In this document: in pieces, positions 56,823-64,000 of the stretch
Layout: the number at the start of each line of letters is the position of its first letter
Position numbering within the stretch: the stretch's first letter is position 1
NCBI RefSeq assembly: GCF_000512735.1
Contig: NZ_CP007028.1
Location: 744,001 to 808,000 of the forward strand
Reading direction: 5' to 3'
Length of the DNA stretch: 64,000 nt
Origin: Thermocrinis ruber
GTDB taxonomy: Bacteria; Aquificota; Aquificia; Aquificales; Aquificaceae
Translations under genes and position numbers: made by a program
Notes under the pieces: generated by a model
The model's input: the letters and a program-made list of their open reading frames with translations, nothing else
Databases searched by the model: none
Told to the model about the DNA's origin: nothing

Positions 56823-59004
56823 AGAACTTTGGGCAAAGGATGACGGAACCAACATAAGAGAGCACACAGATAAGCTTTTAGAAAACCTACAAAAACTCAG
56901 GGATCACTACAGAAAGGAAATAGAAGAGCTTATACCAAAGTGTCTTCCTGCTAAGCTAAAAGAAAAATTCTGGGAAATCTTAGAGCTTGCCTGTGAGTAT
57001 CACGATTATGGCAAAATACACTGTAAATTTCAGGAAAAGCTTGGAAACAAAAGCGTAAAACCTATAAAGGGACTTCCGGAGGTAAGGCACAATCTTTTAT
57101 CTCCTGTGTTTGTGAATGTGGAGGATGAACTTATCCGAAAAATTGTTAGGCTTTTGGTTTTGCACCATCATCCTGTGGAAGTGGAAGAGGTTTCTATAGA
57201 AAGTGTGGAAAGAGTGTTAAAAGAGGAGTTTAAATTTGAGAACAACCCTATAAGGTTTATGCTGAGAAAGAAGGAGGAGGATTATTTAAGGGACAATGTT
57301 GCAAAGATGTTTAAAATTCCCGTGGATGGGCTTATCCCATATTACCGCCTTTTAAAAGGACTACTTCTTCGTATAGACCATTCAAGCAGTTCAAAACATG
57401 CGCAGGACGTAGAGGATATACCGCCTGATGATACATTAAGCTTTGTGGATGAGTTTTTCAGACAAAAGGGTAGTTCTCCCAATCAGATGCAAACCTTTGT
57501 CCGAGAAAACAGAGACAAAAATCTTGTGATAATAGCACCAACAGGTGCAGGTAAGACGGAAGCGGGCTTTATCTATATTCAAAAGAAAGGCTTTTTTATG
57601 TTGCCTTACAGAGTTTCAGCCAATGGCATCTATATGAGGGCAGAGGGAATGTTTAGAAATTATGCAGGACTTTTACACTCAAGTGCCTTAAGCTACGTGT
57701 TTGAAAGGGAAGAAGACAGAGAGGACATCCAAAATAATCAAGAAGGCGTAGCTTTTCTTAACTACTTCCTTTCTCGCAACTTTGCCAAGCCCATAATCAT
57801 ATCCACTCCAGACCAACTTATGCACTTTGTTTTTAGGTATAAGGGCTTTGAAAAGTACTATGCAACTGCCCTTTACTCAAGGCTTGTGATTGATGAACTT
57901 CAATCCTACGACCCTATCACATTAGCTTTTATAGTGCAAGGTTTGGAGGTTTTAGCCCAAAATGGTGGAAAGTTTTTGGTTATGACAGCAACATTCCCTG
58001 AGTTTTTGAGGGAAAGGTTTGAAAGAATGGGAGTGGAGTTTAAAACTTTCAACACCCAGAAAAAACCATACCATCATGTTCAGGTTATAGACGATAGCAT
58101 AGACAATTATGTGGAGAAAATGATAGAGCTTTCCCAGAAGGCTAAGGTGCTTGTGGTGGTAAACACTGTAAGAAAGGCAATAGAGTTAAAGAAAAAATTT
58201 AAAGAGGCTGGACTTCAAAACGTAAAGCTACTACACAGCAGGTTCATACTCAAAGACAGAAAGGAAAAGGAAAAAGAGATAATGAAATTCTTTAATAGCC
58301 AAGAAAAGGGCTTGTGGATTACCACTCAGCTTGCGGAGGTCTCTTTGGACCTTGATGCGGACTATCTTTTCACGGAACTTTCCACTGCGGACAGCTTGAT
58401 ACAGAGGATAGGAAGGTGCAACAGAAAAGGACAAAAACCAACCAATCAACCTAACGTGTTTATATTCACAAAAGACTGTTCAGGGGTGGGTCCTGTGTAT
58501 TACAAACATCTGCACGAGAGCACTTTAAGGAACCTTAAAGACGGGCTGTGGGATTGGAATTTTAAATGGGATCTTGTGGAAAAGGTTTATTCAAAGTCCG
58601 CTTTGTATGGCACCAAATATTGGGAGAAGTTTAGAAAGGCAGAGAACTACATAAAGAGCCTTTGGGAGGGAGCGGATAGTCTTATAAGGAGCAAATCGGA
58701 GGCACAAGATCTTTTTAGGGATATAAACGCAGTGCAGGTTATTCCCGAAAAGTTTAGAGAAAAGGTAGAAAGCCTAATTCAAGAGTGGGAAAAGGCTAAG
58801 GGAGATTTCGTAAGGAGAGCAAAGCTTTTAAGCGACATCCTTGAATACAGCTTTTCTCTTCCCGCATGGTCTATTAGAGAGTTAGAAAAACAGAAGATCC
58901 ACGATAGACTTGGCATATACTATATAGAGGGAGACTACAACGAAGACACGGGCTTTGTGCTAAAGCCTACCGCAGACACAGAGGAGGTGGAGAACATTAT
59001 ATAA
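56797..59004 (+). CDS. cas3: CRISPR-associated helicase-nuclease Cas3 (HD plus helicase)
   Basis: A 735-residue effector of type I interference. The N-terminal HD nuclease has REHTDKL (His23), CEYHDYGKIH (His69, Asp70), VRHNLLSP and LHHHPVE. The superfamily-2 helicase has Walker A IIAPTGAGKTEAG at about residue 246, Walker B VIDELQSYDP, TATFPEF (motif III), and QRIGRCNRKG (motif VI). Unlike split Cas3'/Cas3'' systems the domains are fused in one chain. It is recruited by Cascade to nick and degrade target DNA. It starts inside the end of the Cas5-Cas8 gene. Confidence 0.95.
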   Translation: MEKIQNLLKELWAKDDGTNIREHTDKLLENLQKLRDHYRKEIEELIPKCLPAKLKEKFWEILELACEYHDYGKIHCKFQEKLGNKSVKPIKGLPEVRHNLLSPVFVNVEDELIRKIVRLLVLHHHPVEVEEVSIESVERVLKEEFKFENNPIRFMLRKKEEDYLRDNVAKMFKIPVDGLIPYYRLLKGLLLRIDHSSSSKHAQDVEDIPPDDTLSFVDEFFRQKGSSPNQMQTFVRENRDKNLVIIAPTGAGKTEAGFIYIQKKGFFMLPYRVSANGIYMRAEGMFRNYAGLLHSSALSYVFEREEDREDIQNNQEGVAFLNYFLSRNFAKPIIISTPDQLMHFVFRYKGFEKYYATALYSRLVIDELQSYDPITLAFIVQGLEVLAQNGGKFLVMTATFPEFLRERFERMGVEFKTFNTQKKPYHHVQVIDDSIDNYVEKMIELSQKAKVLVVVNTVRKAIELKKKFKEAGLQNVKLLHSRFILKDRKEKEKEIMKFFNSQEKGLWITTQLAEVSLDLDADYLFTELSTADSLIQRIGRCNRKGQKPTNQPNVFIFTKDCSGVGPVYYKHLHESTLRNLKDGLWDWNFKWDLVEKVYSKSALYGTKYWEKFRKAENYIKSLWEGADSLIRSKSEAQDLFRDINAVQVIPEKFREKVESLIQEWEKAKGDFVRRAKLLSDILEYSFSLPAWSIRELEKQKIHDRLGIYYIEGDYNEDTGFVLKPTADTEEVENII

Positions 59005-59005
59005 C

Positions 59006-59515
59006 ATGGATCTAAGGGAGCTAAAATTCAGGGGTACACAGGTTGCCTATTATGTAGTTTGCCAAAGGAAACTCTGGCTTTTTACAAAAGGGATAAGCTT
59101 TGAAAAAGAATCTGAATATGTTCAACTTGGAAAACTTTTGGACGAGATTAGCTTTTCAAGAGAAAAAGGGGAAGAGTTTGCTTATGAACCCGTCAGCATA
59201 GACTTTTTTAGCACAGGTGAAGGTTTGGTGGTTCATGAGATAAAGCATTCATCCGCGTTGGAGCAGGCCCACATCCTTCAGGTGAAGTATTACATATACT
59301 ACCTAAAAACAAAAGGAATAAAGGTCTCCCATGGAATAATTCACTATCCTAAACAGAAAAAGCTTTTAAAGGTTGAATTTGACGAGAAGGATGAGGAACT
59401 TATAAATGAAGTTGTCAGAAAGATGGATGAGGTTGTCAGAAAGGAGATACCACCAAAGGTTATAAATAAACCGTATTGCAAAAAGTGTGCCTACTGGGAA
59501 TACTGCTATGGCTGA
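59006..59515 (+). CDS. cas4: CRISPR-associated exonuclease Cas4
   Basis: A 169-residue RecB-like nuclease that trims prespacer ends and selects PAM-proximal orientation during adaptation. The first iron-sulfur cysteine is in VAYYVVCQRKLWLF, and the other three are in PYCKKCAYWEYCYG. The nuclease core has VVHEIKHSSALEQAHILQVKYYIYYL, including the E-x-K and Q-x3-Y motif. It starts 1 base after cas3 ends and overlaps cas1 by 8 bases. Confidence 0.94.
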   Translation: MDLRELKFRGTQVAYYVVCQRKLWLFTKGISFEKESEYVQLGKLLDEISFSREKGEEFAYEPVSIDFFSTGEGLVVHEIKHSSALEQAHILQVKYYIYYLKTKGIKVSHGIIHYPKQKKLLKVEFDEKDEELINEVVRKMDEVVRKEIPPKVINKPYCKKCAYWEYCYG

Positions 59516-60461
59516 GATTTACTACATAACCACCAACGGCACCCTAAGAAGGGACGAAAACACCATAATGTTTGAAAGCGGAGAGATAAAAAAGAAAATA
59601 CCCATAGAAAACACTTCCGAGCTTTTTATTGTGGCAGAGGTCAGCACCAACACCAAGTTCCTTAGCCTTTTGTCCCAAAATGGGATAATTGCCCACTTTT
59701 TTAACTATTATGGCTATTACATAGGGAGCTTTTATCCGAGGGAAGGCAACCCATCTGGACATGTTCTTATAAAGCAAGTAGAACATTATCTTGATAAAGA
59801 AAAAAGGCTTTACCTTGCCAAGACCTTTGTGCTTGGTTCCATCATAAACTCTGAAAAACTCTACCAAATAGACGCAAGCGAGCACTTGGAAAAACTAAAG
59901 CAGGCTTCCAACGTCCAGGAAGTTATGCAAGTGGAAGGGAGTTTTAGAAAGCTTTGCTACAAAGCCCTTGAAGAGCTAACAGGTTGGGAATTTGAAACAA
60001 GGACAAAAAGACCACCACAGAACCCTTTAAACGCATTAATTTCCTTTGGAAACTCCTTGGTTTATGCCAAAGTGCTTGGGGAAATATACCACACTCCTTT
60101 AAACTCAACAGTTAGCTATTTGCATGAACCGTCGGAAAAGAGGCATTCCCTTTGCTTGGATGTAGCAGAAGTCTTTAAGCCCATCCTAACGGAGGGCTTG
60201 ATCCTTGAGCTTATAAGGTCGGGAACCATAACGGAAAATGACTTTTTGGAGGAGACAGAATATTGCTATCTAAATTTAGATGGACGGAGAAAATTCCTAA
60301 GAGCCTTTGACAACCTTTTAAAATCCACCGTGTACTACCCAAAGCTAAAGAGGAAAGTATCAATAAGAACACTGATTAGGCTTGAGCTTTATAAACTAGT
60401 AAAGCACCTGACGGAAAACGAGCCATACATACCTTTGAATTACCACAGCTTGAAGAAATGA
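59508..60461 (+). CDS. cas1: CRISPR integrase Cas1 (type I-B)
   Basis: A 317-residue metal-dependent integrase that, with Cas2, inserts spacers at the leader end. The start is ATG 59508 (AEIYYITTNGTLRRDENTI). The helical catalytic domain has FRKLCYKALEELTGWEF, NALISFGNSLVYAKVLG, and the active segment YLHEPSEKRHSLCLDVAEVFKP with the conserved histidine and aspartate. The usual length is kept. The frame overlaps cas4 upstream and cas2 downstream by 4 bases. Confidence 0.96.
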   Translation: MAEIYYITTNGTLRRDENTIMFESGEIKKKIPIENTSELFIVAEVSTNTKFLSLLSQNGIIAHFFNYYGYYIGSFYPREGNPSGHVLIKQVEHYLDKEKRLYLAKTFVLGSIINSEKLYQIDASEHLEKLKQASNVQEVMQVEGSFRKLCYKALEELTGWEFETRTKRPPQNPLNALISFGNSLVYAKVLGEIYHTPLNSTVSYLHEPSEKRHSLCLDVAEVFKPILTEGLILELIRSGTITENDFLEETEYCYLNLDGRRKFLRAFDNLLKSTVYYPKLKRKVSIRTLIRLELYKLVKHLTENEPYIPLNYHSLKK

Positions 60462-60739
60462 GGGTAATACTCTTTTACGATATAGACACCACAGAAAAGG
60501 AAGGACAAAGAAGACTTCAGAGGGTTTTAAAAACCGCAAGAAAGTATTTAAACCATGTTCAAAAATCAGTATTTGAGGGAAATCTGAACATTTCGAGCAT
60601 AGAAAGACTAAAACACGAAATGCTAAGAGTGGTAGATAAGGAAAAGGATTCCCTGATAATTTATATCCTTGATGACAATGCTAATTACAAAAGGGAAATA
60701 TTAACAAACGTCAAAGACCCTACGGATAACCTGTTATGA
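60458..60739 (+). CDS. cas2: CRISPR adaptation protein Cas2
   Basis: A 93-residue ferredoxin-fold protein with the classical start RVILFYDIDTTEKEGQRRLQRVLK, including the first-strand aspartate, then FEGNL and the C-terminal IIYILDD segment. It bridges two Cas1 dimers. The start overlaps the cas1 stop by 4 bases. The cas6 gene follows after 7 bases. Confidence 0.94.
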   Translation: MRVILFYDIDTTEKEGQRRLQRVLKTARKYLNHVQKSVFEGNLNISSIERLKHEMLRVVDKEKDSLIIYILDDNANYKREILTNVKDPTDNLL

Positions 60740-60746
60740 TAATCCC

Positions 60747-61463
60747 ATGCGGTTTAAGGTGAAGCTTGTTAGGGCTGTGGAGGACAATTCTCCCATAAGC
60801 ATAGACTACAGGAGAAGGTTCATATCCCTTTTAAAGAAGATCTTTGAAAAAGAATTTGACGAGGAAAGCCCAAAGCCCTACACCTTTGCGGTCTATCTTG
60901 GAAAAAACGCAAAGATACAAGGAGAGTACATACTGGGAGTGGAAAGTATAAACTTTAGGTTTTCTACAGGAGACCCACAGACAGCCATATCCTTTTACAA
61001 CGGAGTTTTAAAACTCATCAAAGAAAACCATCTTCACAACATGAACCCAAAGCTTGAGAATGTGTATTTTAGAATCGTCAGTGTGAATATTGAAAAGGAG
61101 AACGAACCAACGGGCTTTTTTAAAACGCTTTCTCCTGTGGTGGTGGAAAGGTCAACAAATTCAAAAAATCCCGAAGAAAAATACGCCACTCCGAGGGACA
61201 AAGATTTTAAATGGTGGCTATTAGAAAACACACAGAAACGCTACAGGGCTTTGGTAGGAGAAGATTTAAATGTAAAAATCCTTGAGATTGAGCCAATAAG
61301 CGTAAAGGAAGAGTTCATAAAGCACTACGGTGGTTATGTTAGGAGCTTTTTGGGAAGGTTCAGGCTTCACACAGAAAGCAAGGAGCTTTTAAGGTTTGTC
61401 TATCAGTATGGCTTGGGCGTCAGAACCGGGCAGGGCTTTGGCTACTTGGAAACCTTAGACTGA
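60747..61463 (+). CDS. cas6: CRISPR pre-crRNA endoribonuclease Cas6
   Basis: A 238-residue Cas6 that cuts the repeat RNA to release crRNAs, probably for both the I-B and III-B modules because only one array is present here. It has two ferredoxin-like halves, ending in the typical glycine-rich loop GLGVRTGQGFGYLETL. A putative catalytic histidine (HYGGYV or the N-terminal region) is not certain. TATGAT at 60735-60740 stands 6 bases before the ATG, so it might also have its own start. It is the last cas gene before the minus-strand RHH gene. Confidence 0.88.
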   Translation: MRFKVKLVRAVEDNSPISIDYRRRFISLLKKIFEKEFDEESPKPYTFAVYLGKNAKIQGEYILGVESINFRFSTGDPQTAISFYNGVLKLIKENHLHNMNPKLENVYFRIVSVNIEKENEPTGFFKTLSPVVVERSTNSKNPEEKYATPRDKDFKWWLLENTQKRYRALVGEDLNVKILEIEPISVKEEFIKHYGGYVRSFLGRFRLHTESKELLRFVYQYGLGVRTGQGFGYLETLD

Positions 61464-61557
61464 AAGTGTGTTATGATTTTCTTGCCTCGTTGGGGAACTG
61501 AGGGTTCCGCAAGGACCCTTGTCAACTTGGCAACTGAATAAGGAGGGTGTAGTCTTC

Positions 61558-61749
61558 CTAAATGAGATAGTCCTCTGCATTTACAACTCCACCGTATTTT
61601 TGCTTGTATTCTTCCAACTCCTTCAGCTTTTGGACAATGAGTTCTCCCATGGACATTTTCTTGGTTATGGCTTCTATGCGTAGGGCTTGATGTACATCGG
61701 AAGGTAGCAAAATTGTGGTTTTTACCACTTTCTTCTTTTTGCGTCCCAT
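61558..61749 (-). CDS. Small ribbon-helix-helix DNA-binding protein
   Basis: A 63-residue protein with a basic N-terminus (GRKKKKVVKTTILLPSDVHQAL) giving the beta strand, then two helices (RIEAITKKMSMGELIVQKLKELEEYKQKY), the Arc/CopG layout of an antitoxin-type or plasmid-type repressor. No toxin gene is adjacent. TATAAT (61758-61763) lies 8 bases before the ATG, and an 8-bp-period repeat array lies directly upstream, a natural autoregulatory operator. It is placed between cas6 and the CRISPR leader and could control either; this is inference. Confidence 0.75.
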   Translation of the reverse strand: MGRKKKKVVKTTILLPSDVHQALRIEAITKKMSMGELIVQKLKELEEYKQKYGGVVNAEDYLI

Positions 61750-61771
61750 AGGTTTTAATTATATACTCTCG

Positions 61772-61819
61772 CCGTAAAACCGTAAAGCCGTAATTATGTA
61801 ATGCCGTAATGCCGTAATT
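61772..61819. repeat. Six-unit tandem 8-bp operator-like array upstream of the RHH gene
   Basis: The hexamer CCGTAA begins at 61772, 61780, 61788, 61804 and 61812. A degenerate unit, ATGTAA, sits at 61796, giving six units at an exact 8-bp spacing. The array occupies the upstream region of the minus-strand RHH promoter and ends 8 bases before its -10 box. RHH proteins such as MetJ bind cooperatively to tandem 8-bp boxes, so this is a probable operator. Confidence 0.7.
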
Positions 61820-61822
61820 ATG

Positions 61823-61982
61823 GTCAGTGGCGGAAAGCGTTGGGAGACAAGAGTTTAAATTTGACAATAACATACTCAACTTTGCATGATCTCGGATTTC
61901 GGAAAATTAACTTCATTTGAAAGGGGTGCCCTCTTGACAAAATTATTGATATGTCTTATCTTAGTTAATGTGGTCGTTTGGG
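61823..61982 (+). promoter_or_regulatory. CRISPR leader with promoter
   Basis: A 160-base AT-rich region with no gene. It ends with TTGACA (61934-61939), a 17-base spacer and TATCTT (61957-61962), 20 bases before the first repeat. A second TTGACA, without a good -10 box, lies near 61860. Transcription would run rightward, which agrees with the degenerate repeat being at the far (right) end of the array. Confidence 0.65.
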
Positions 61983-63143
61983 GTTCCTAATGTACTGTGT
62001 GGAGTTGAAAGTAGAGGGGAACACTTACCCCCTCGGCGGGCATATCCAGTTCCTAATGTACTGTGTGGAGTTGAAAGCGGTTTCTCCAGCCACGCCGAAT
62101 TGCTTTAGGGTTCGTTCCTAATGTACTGTGTGGAGTTGAAAGCCACTTCAACCCTCTGCAGATCTGCGGATCGTAGGTGGTTCCTAATGTACTGTGTGGA
62201 GTTGAAAGAGCTTATAGCTTTGGTTTTCAGTAGTATAGCTAAAGGTTCCTAATGTACTGTGTGGAGTTGAAAGCAATTTTTTCAATTTTCAAGCGTAGGT
62301 CAAAAAGAAAGTTCCTAATGTACTGTGTGGAGTTGAAAGCCTCTTCAGTGAGGAAAGCAAGGTATTCCTTAAAGGGGTTCCTAATGTACTGTGTGGAGTT
62401 GAAAGAAGCACGAGTAAAATCAAAGCGACCTCCATAGCGGTCAAGGTCAATTAAAAGGTTCCTAATGTACTGTGTGGAGTTGAAAGAAGTCTTAACTATG
62501 TAGTCCCTCATAACCTCATCCTCCAGTTCCTAATGTACTGTGTGGAGTTGAAAGCTCTATCTCTCGTGCGTAGCCTTCCCAGACCTGAAGGTTCCTAATG
62601 TACTGTGTGGAGTTGAAAGAAATACCCACAAAAACGCCAAACTCTGAACCCTGAGGTTCCTAATGTACTGTGTGGAGTTGAAAGCAAAATAATATGGAGG
62701 TAAGGTTGTCCCTAAAGTCGTTCCTAATGTACTGTGTGGAGTTGAAAGCAAAATAATATGGAGGTAAGGTTGTCCCTAAAGTCGTTCCTAATGTACTGTG
62801 TGGAGTTGAAAGTAGCTTGCTGTGAAAAGTCCCAAAAGCGTTCCGACAGTTCCTAATGTACTGTGTGGAGTTGAAAGTGAAACGCCGACAGCTGGACACC
62901 ATCAGAACGCCACCGTTCCTAATGTACTGTGTGGAGTTGAAAGCTCTGACTCGTTGGAAATTCTGGAAAGGATGTGGGCTAATGTTCCTAATGTACTGTG
63001 TGGAGTTGAAAGTTCTCCAGTTCGTTTTGGCATTTTGCAAGGAAAGAGGGTTCCTAATGTACTGTGTGGAGTTGAAAGCAGCTTATCCCTAAAAGCATAA
63101 GCAGGATACCAAGTGTTCCTAATGTACCGTGTGGAGTTGAAAG
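61983..63143 (+). CRISPR. CRISPR array, 18 repeats of 29 bp and 17 spacers
   Basis: The repeat starts GTTCCTAATGTACTG and ends GGAGTTGAAAG (29 bases). All copies are identical except the last (63115-63143), which has C for T in GTACCGTG and so marks the leader-distal end. Spacers are 35-40 bases, apart from one of 52 bases (62406-62457). The spacers at 62685-62719 and 62749-62783 are identical, a duplicated repeat-spacer unit. Repeat starts are 61983, 62049, 62114, 62180, 62245, 62311, 62377, 62458, 62526, 62591, 62656, 62720, 62784, 62849, 62915, 62984, 63050 and 63115. The cas genes and leader are on the left. Confidence 0.98.
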
Positions 63144-63479
63144 AAAGAGACAGCATACTATACAAGGACAATGTCTTTCTGTCTTTGGTAAAGAAAGAAG
63201 GACCTTTTGGTGTAAGTACTTTCTTAAAGGGAAGTATCACGCCGGGACTTAGGCTTGTGGAGATTAGATACGGATACATGGAAGTATTAGACATTGATAG
63301 AGCTAAAAGCAGTTGGAATTTACGAAAGAGCCATATTCTATGGAGTTGAATACATATACACAGATAAGTTAATCTAGAAACTTTTTAGTCTTCTAAGGCG
63401 TGTCATACCAAACTTTGTGGAGTTTTACAGATTTCCTCCCGGCAAGCTTCATGGTGTAGCGGTCAGAGTTGAGTTTTAA
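63144..63479 (+). pseudogene. Decayed gene fragment beside the CRISPR array
   Basis: The sequence right after the last repeat reads as protein in two frames. First come SLVKKEGPFGVSTFLKGS and LRLVEIRYGYMEVLDIDR. After a one-base frameshift near 63302 come LKAVGIYERAIFYGVEYIY and, past an in-frame TAG, LLRRVIPNFVEFYRFPPGK, ending at TAA 63477-63479. The 5' part is missing, cut off by the array. The family is not recognised; the spacing of aromatic residues suggests a membrane-associated tail. Bases 63339-63348 (TGGAGTTGAA) resemble repeat sequence but lie inside this coding remnant. Confidence 0.6.
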
Positions 63480-63539
63480 AATGAGGTTTAAAAGGTGTCC
63501 CAGTGGAAAATTTTAAAACAGCCTACCTCTATATCTTGG

Positions 63540-63594
63540 TATAATAAAGAAAGGTTGCAGTTGTCAATAAGAAGAAACCTAGAGGAGGAGTATA
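63540..63594 (+). promoter_or_regulatory. Promoter and RBS of the gene before panB
   Basis: TATAAT at 63540-63545 and GAGGAGGAG just before the ATG at 63595. The 60 bases before it hold nothing recognised. Confidence 0.55.
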
Positions 63595-63912
63595 ATGTCA
63601 AAGGAGTTTGAGCTTGGCATAGGGCTTTTGAAGAAAATATACACTGAACTGCAAGCCCTAAGCACAGCAGAAGATAAACGTCAAGTAAAGGAGTTGACGC
63701 AGGCTATTATAAACCCTCTGGTGGCAGGGGCTTATCAGATAAAGGTAGGAGAAGGGCCTCAGAAGGACAAGCTTTTGGAGATTCTCTTTCCCTTGATAAG
63801 AGAACTTAGAGATATGCAAAACCTTGAATCCATCAGAGCTTTGGCTGGTGAGTTGGTCAATGCCTTGAACGCCATAGAAGCAGAGGTAGCTACACAAGAG
63901 GGTAGCAGTTAA
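63595..63912 (+). CDS. Hypothetical helical protein upstream of panB
   Basis: A 105-residue acidic, helical protein (FELGIGLLKKIYTELQALS, KLLEILFPLIRELRDMQNL, LAGELVNALNAIEAEVATQ). No family is recognised. Its stop codon overlaps the panB ATG (TAATG), so translation is coupled and they are probably in one operon. A role linked to coenzyme A biosynthesis is only suggested by position. Confidence 0.65.
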   Translation: MSKEFELGIGLLKKIYTELQALSTAEDKRQVKELTQAIINPLVAGAYQIKVGEGPQKDKLLEILFPLIRELRDMQNLESIRALAGELVNALNAIEAEVATQEGSS

Positions 63913-64000
63913 TGAAAACCACCATTCGGACCCTTTTCAATAAAAAGGAAAAAGGACAAAAGATCACCATGATCTCCACTTATGATTATCTGTCTGCTAA
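63912..64000 (+). CDS. panB: 3-methyl-2-oxobutanoate hydroxymethyltransferase (5' end, cut by window edge)
   Basis: The first 29 codons give TIRTLFNKKEKGQKITMISTYDYLSA, the typical PanB start with the KITMLTAYD-type strand. PanB adds a hydroxymethyl group from methylene-tetrahydrofolate to 2-oxoisovalerate in pantothenate synthesis. The frame runs off the right edge. It overlaps the preceding stop by one base. Confidence 0.82.
   Translation, partial: MKTTIRTLFNKKEKGQKITMISTYDYLSA

Noticed and set aside
61502-61518. GGGTTCC-GCAA-GGACCC hairpin after cas6, possible terminator or small RNA
   Set aside because: The stem has a bulge and no T-run follows. A GCAA loop alone is not enough to call a terminator or ncRNA.
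62239-63294. Several open frames in and around the CRISPR array with repeated FNSTQYIRN or FLMYCVELK units
   Set aside because: They are translations of the 29-bp CRISPR repeats and spacers, not genes. The 63-base tail beyond the array is treated as a pseudogene instead.
63339-63440. Degenerate CRISPR repeats after the array (TGGAGTTGAA near 63339, TGTGGAGTTTTACAG near 63415)
   Set aside because: Both fall inside a continuous protein-like remnant, and similarity covers only part of the repeat.

Overview
The window looks like a chromosomal segment of a thermophilic, Gram-negative bacterium of the Aquificales (Aquificaceae, Hydrogenobacter/Thermocrinis/Aquifex type). This rests on gene content and protein character: LptA, LptC and KdsC for an outer membrane, a GH57 glycosidase, a geranylgeranyl-reductase-like protein, a very long ClpB, charged Lys/Glu-rich proteins, tightly overlapping genes, and a 29-bp CRISPR repeat of a kind I associate with Aquificales. 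The genus cannot be fixed from this sequence alone.

Positions 1-40.3 kb are compact core genome on both strands. It starts inside secA and continues with the tRNA-modification genes tsaC-like and miaB, a LolC/E-like permease, a PilZ protein, a Fur-type regulator behind its own operator, an lptC-lptA-HU block with kdsC and glnE, hslU, a FliK-like/FlhB-tail-like pair, a ROK kinase, corA, an FNR-type reductase, an OmpA-type lipoprotein-like protein, lepA, a heptosyltransferase-like GT9, a DinG/XPD-type helicase, maf, an MFS transporter, hisZ, accA, a GH57 enzyme, rsmI, a universal stress protein, gyrB, tRNA-Glu(UUC) and clpB. Genes commonly overlap by 4-20 bases, and convergent neighbours even overlap at their 3' ends. 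Many first genes have a TATAAT-like -10 box only 6-10 bases before the start codon, suggesting leaderless or nearly leaderless mRNAs.

Positions 40.4-63.5 kb are a defence island on the + strand, more A-rich than the flanks. First come two tandem paralogues of an unrecognised four-cysteine protein, the second overlapping the next gene. Then follow an ECF-sigma-like protein, a MazF/anti-sigma-like protein and a Lon-SAVED protease, which I read as a CalpS-CalpT-CalpL signalling cascade activated by cyclic oligoadenylate. Next is a type III-B module (cmr1, cas10/cmr2, cmr3, cmr4, cmr5, cmr6, csx1), in which cas10 carries an in-frame stop and both cmr5 and csx1 are frameshifted exactly at A8 tracts. 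Three unassigned cargo genes follow, including a membrane-anchored Ser/Asp/Trp-rich protein. A type I-B module (cas7, a cas5-cas8b1 fusion, cas3, cas4, cas1, cas2, cas6) then leads to a small ribbon-helix-helix gene with an 8-bp-period operator array, a leader and an 18-repeat CRISPR array. Beyond the array lies a decayed gene, and the window closes with a small hypothetical gene and the start of panB.

Functionally, one repeat type and one Cas6 probably supply crRNAs to both interference modules. The Cas10 has no HD nuclease but keeps GGDD, so it would mainly make cyclic oligoadenylate for Csx1 and CalpL. Whether it still does so, given the stop codon, is the central question of this window.
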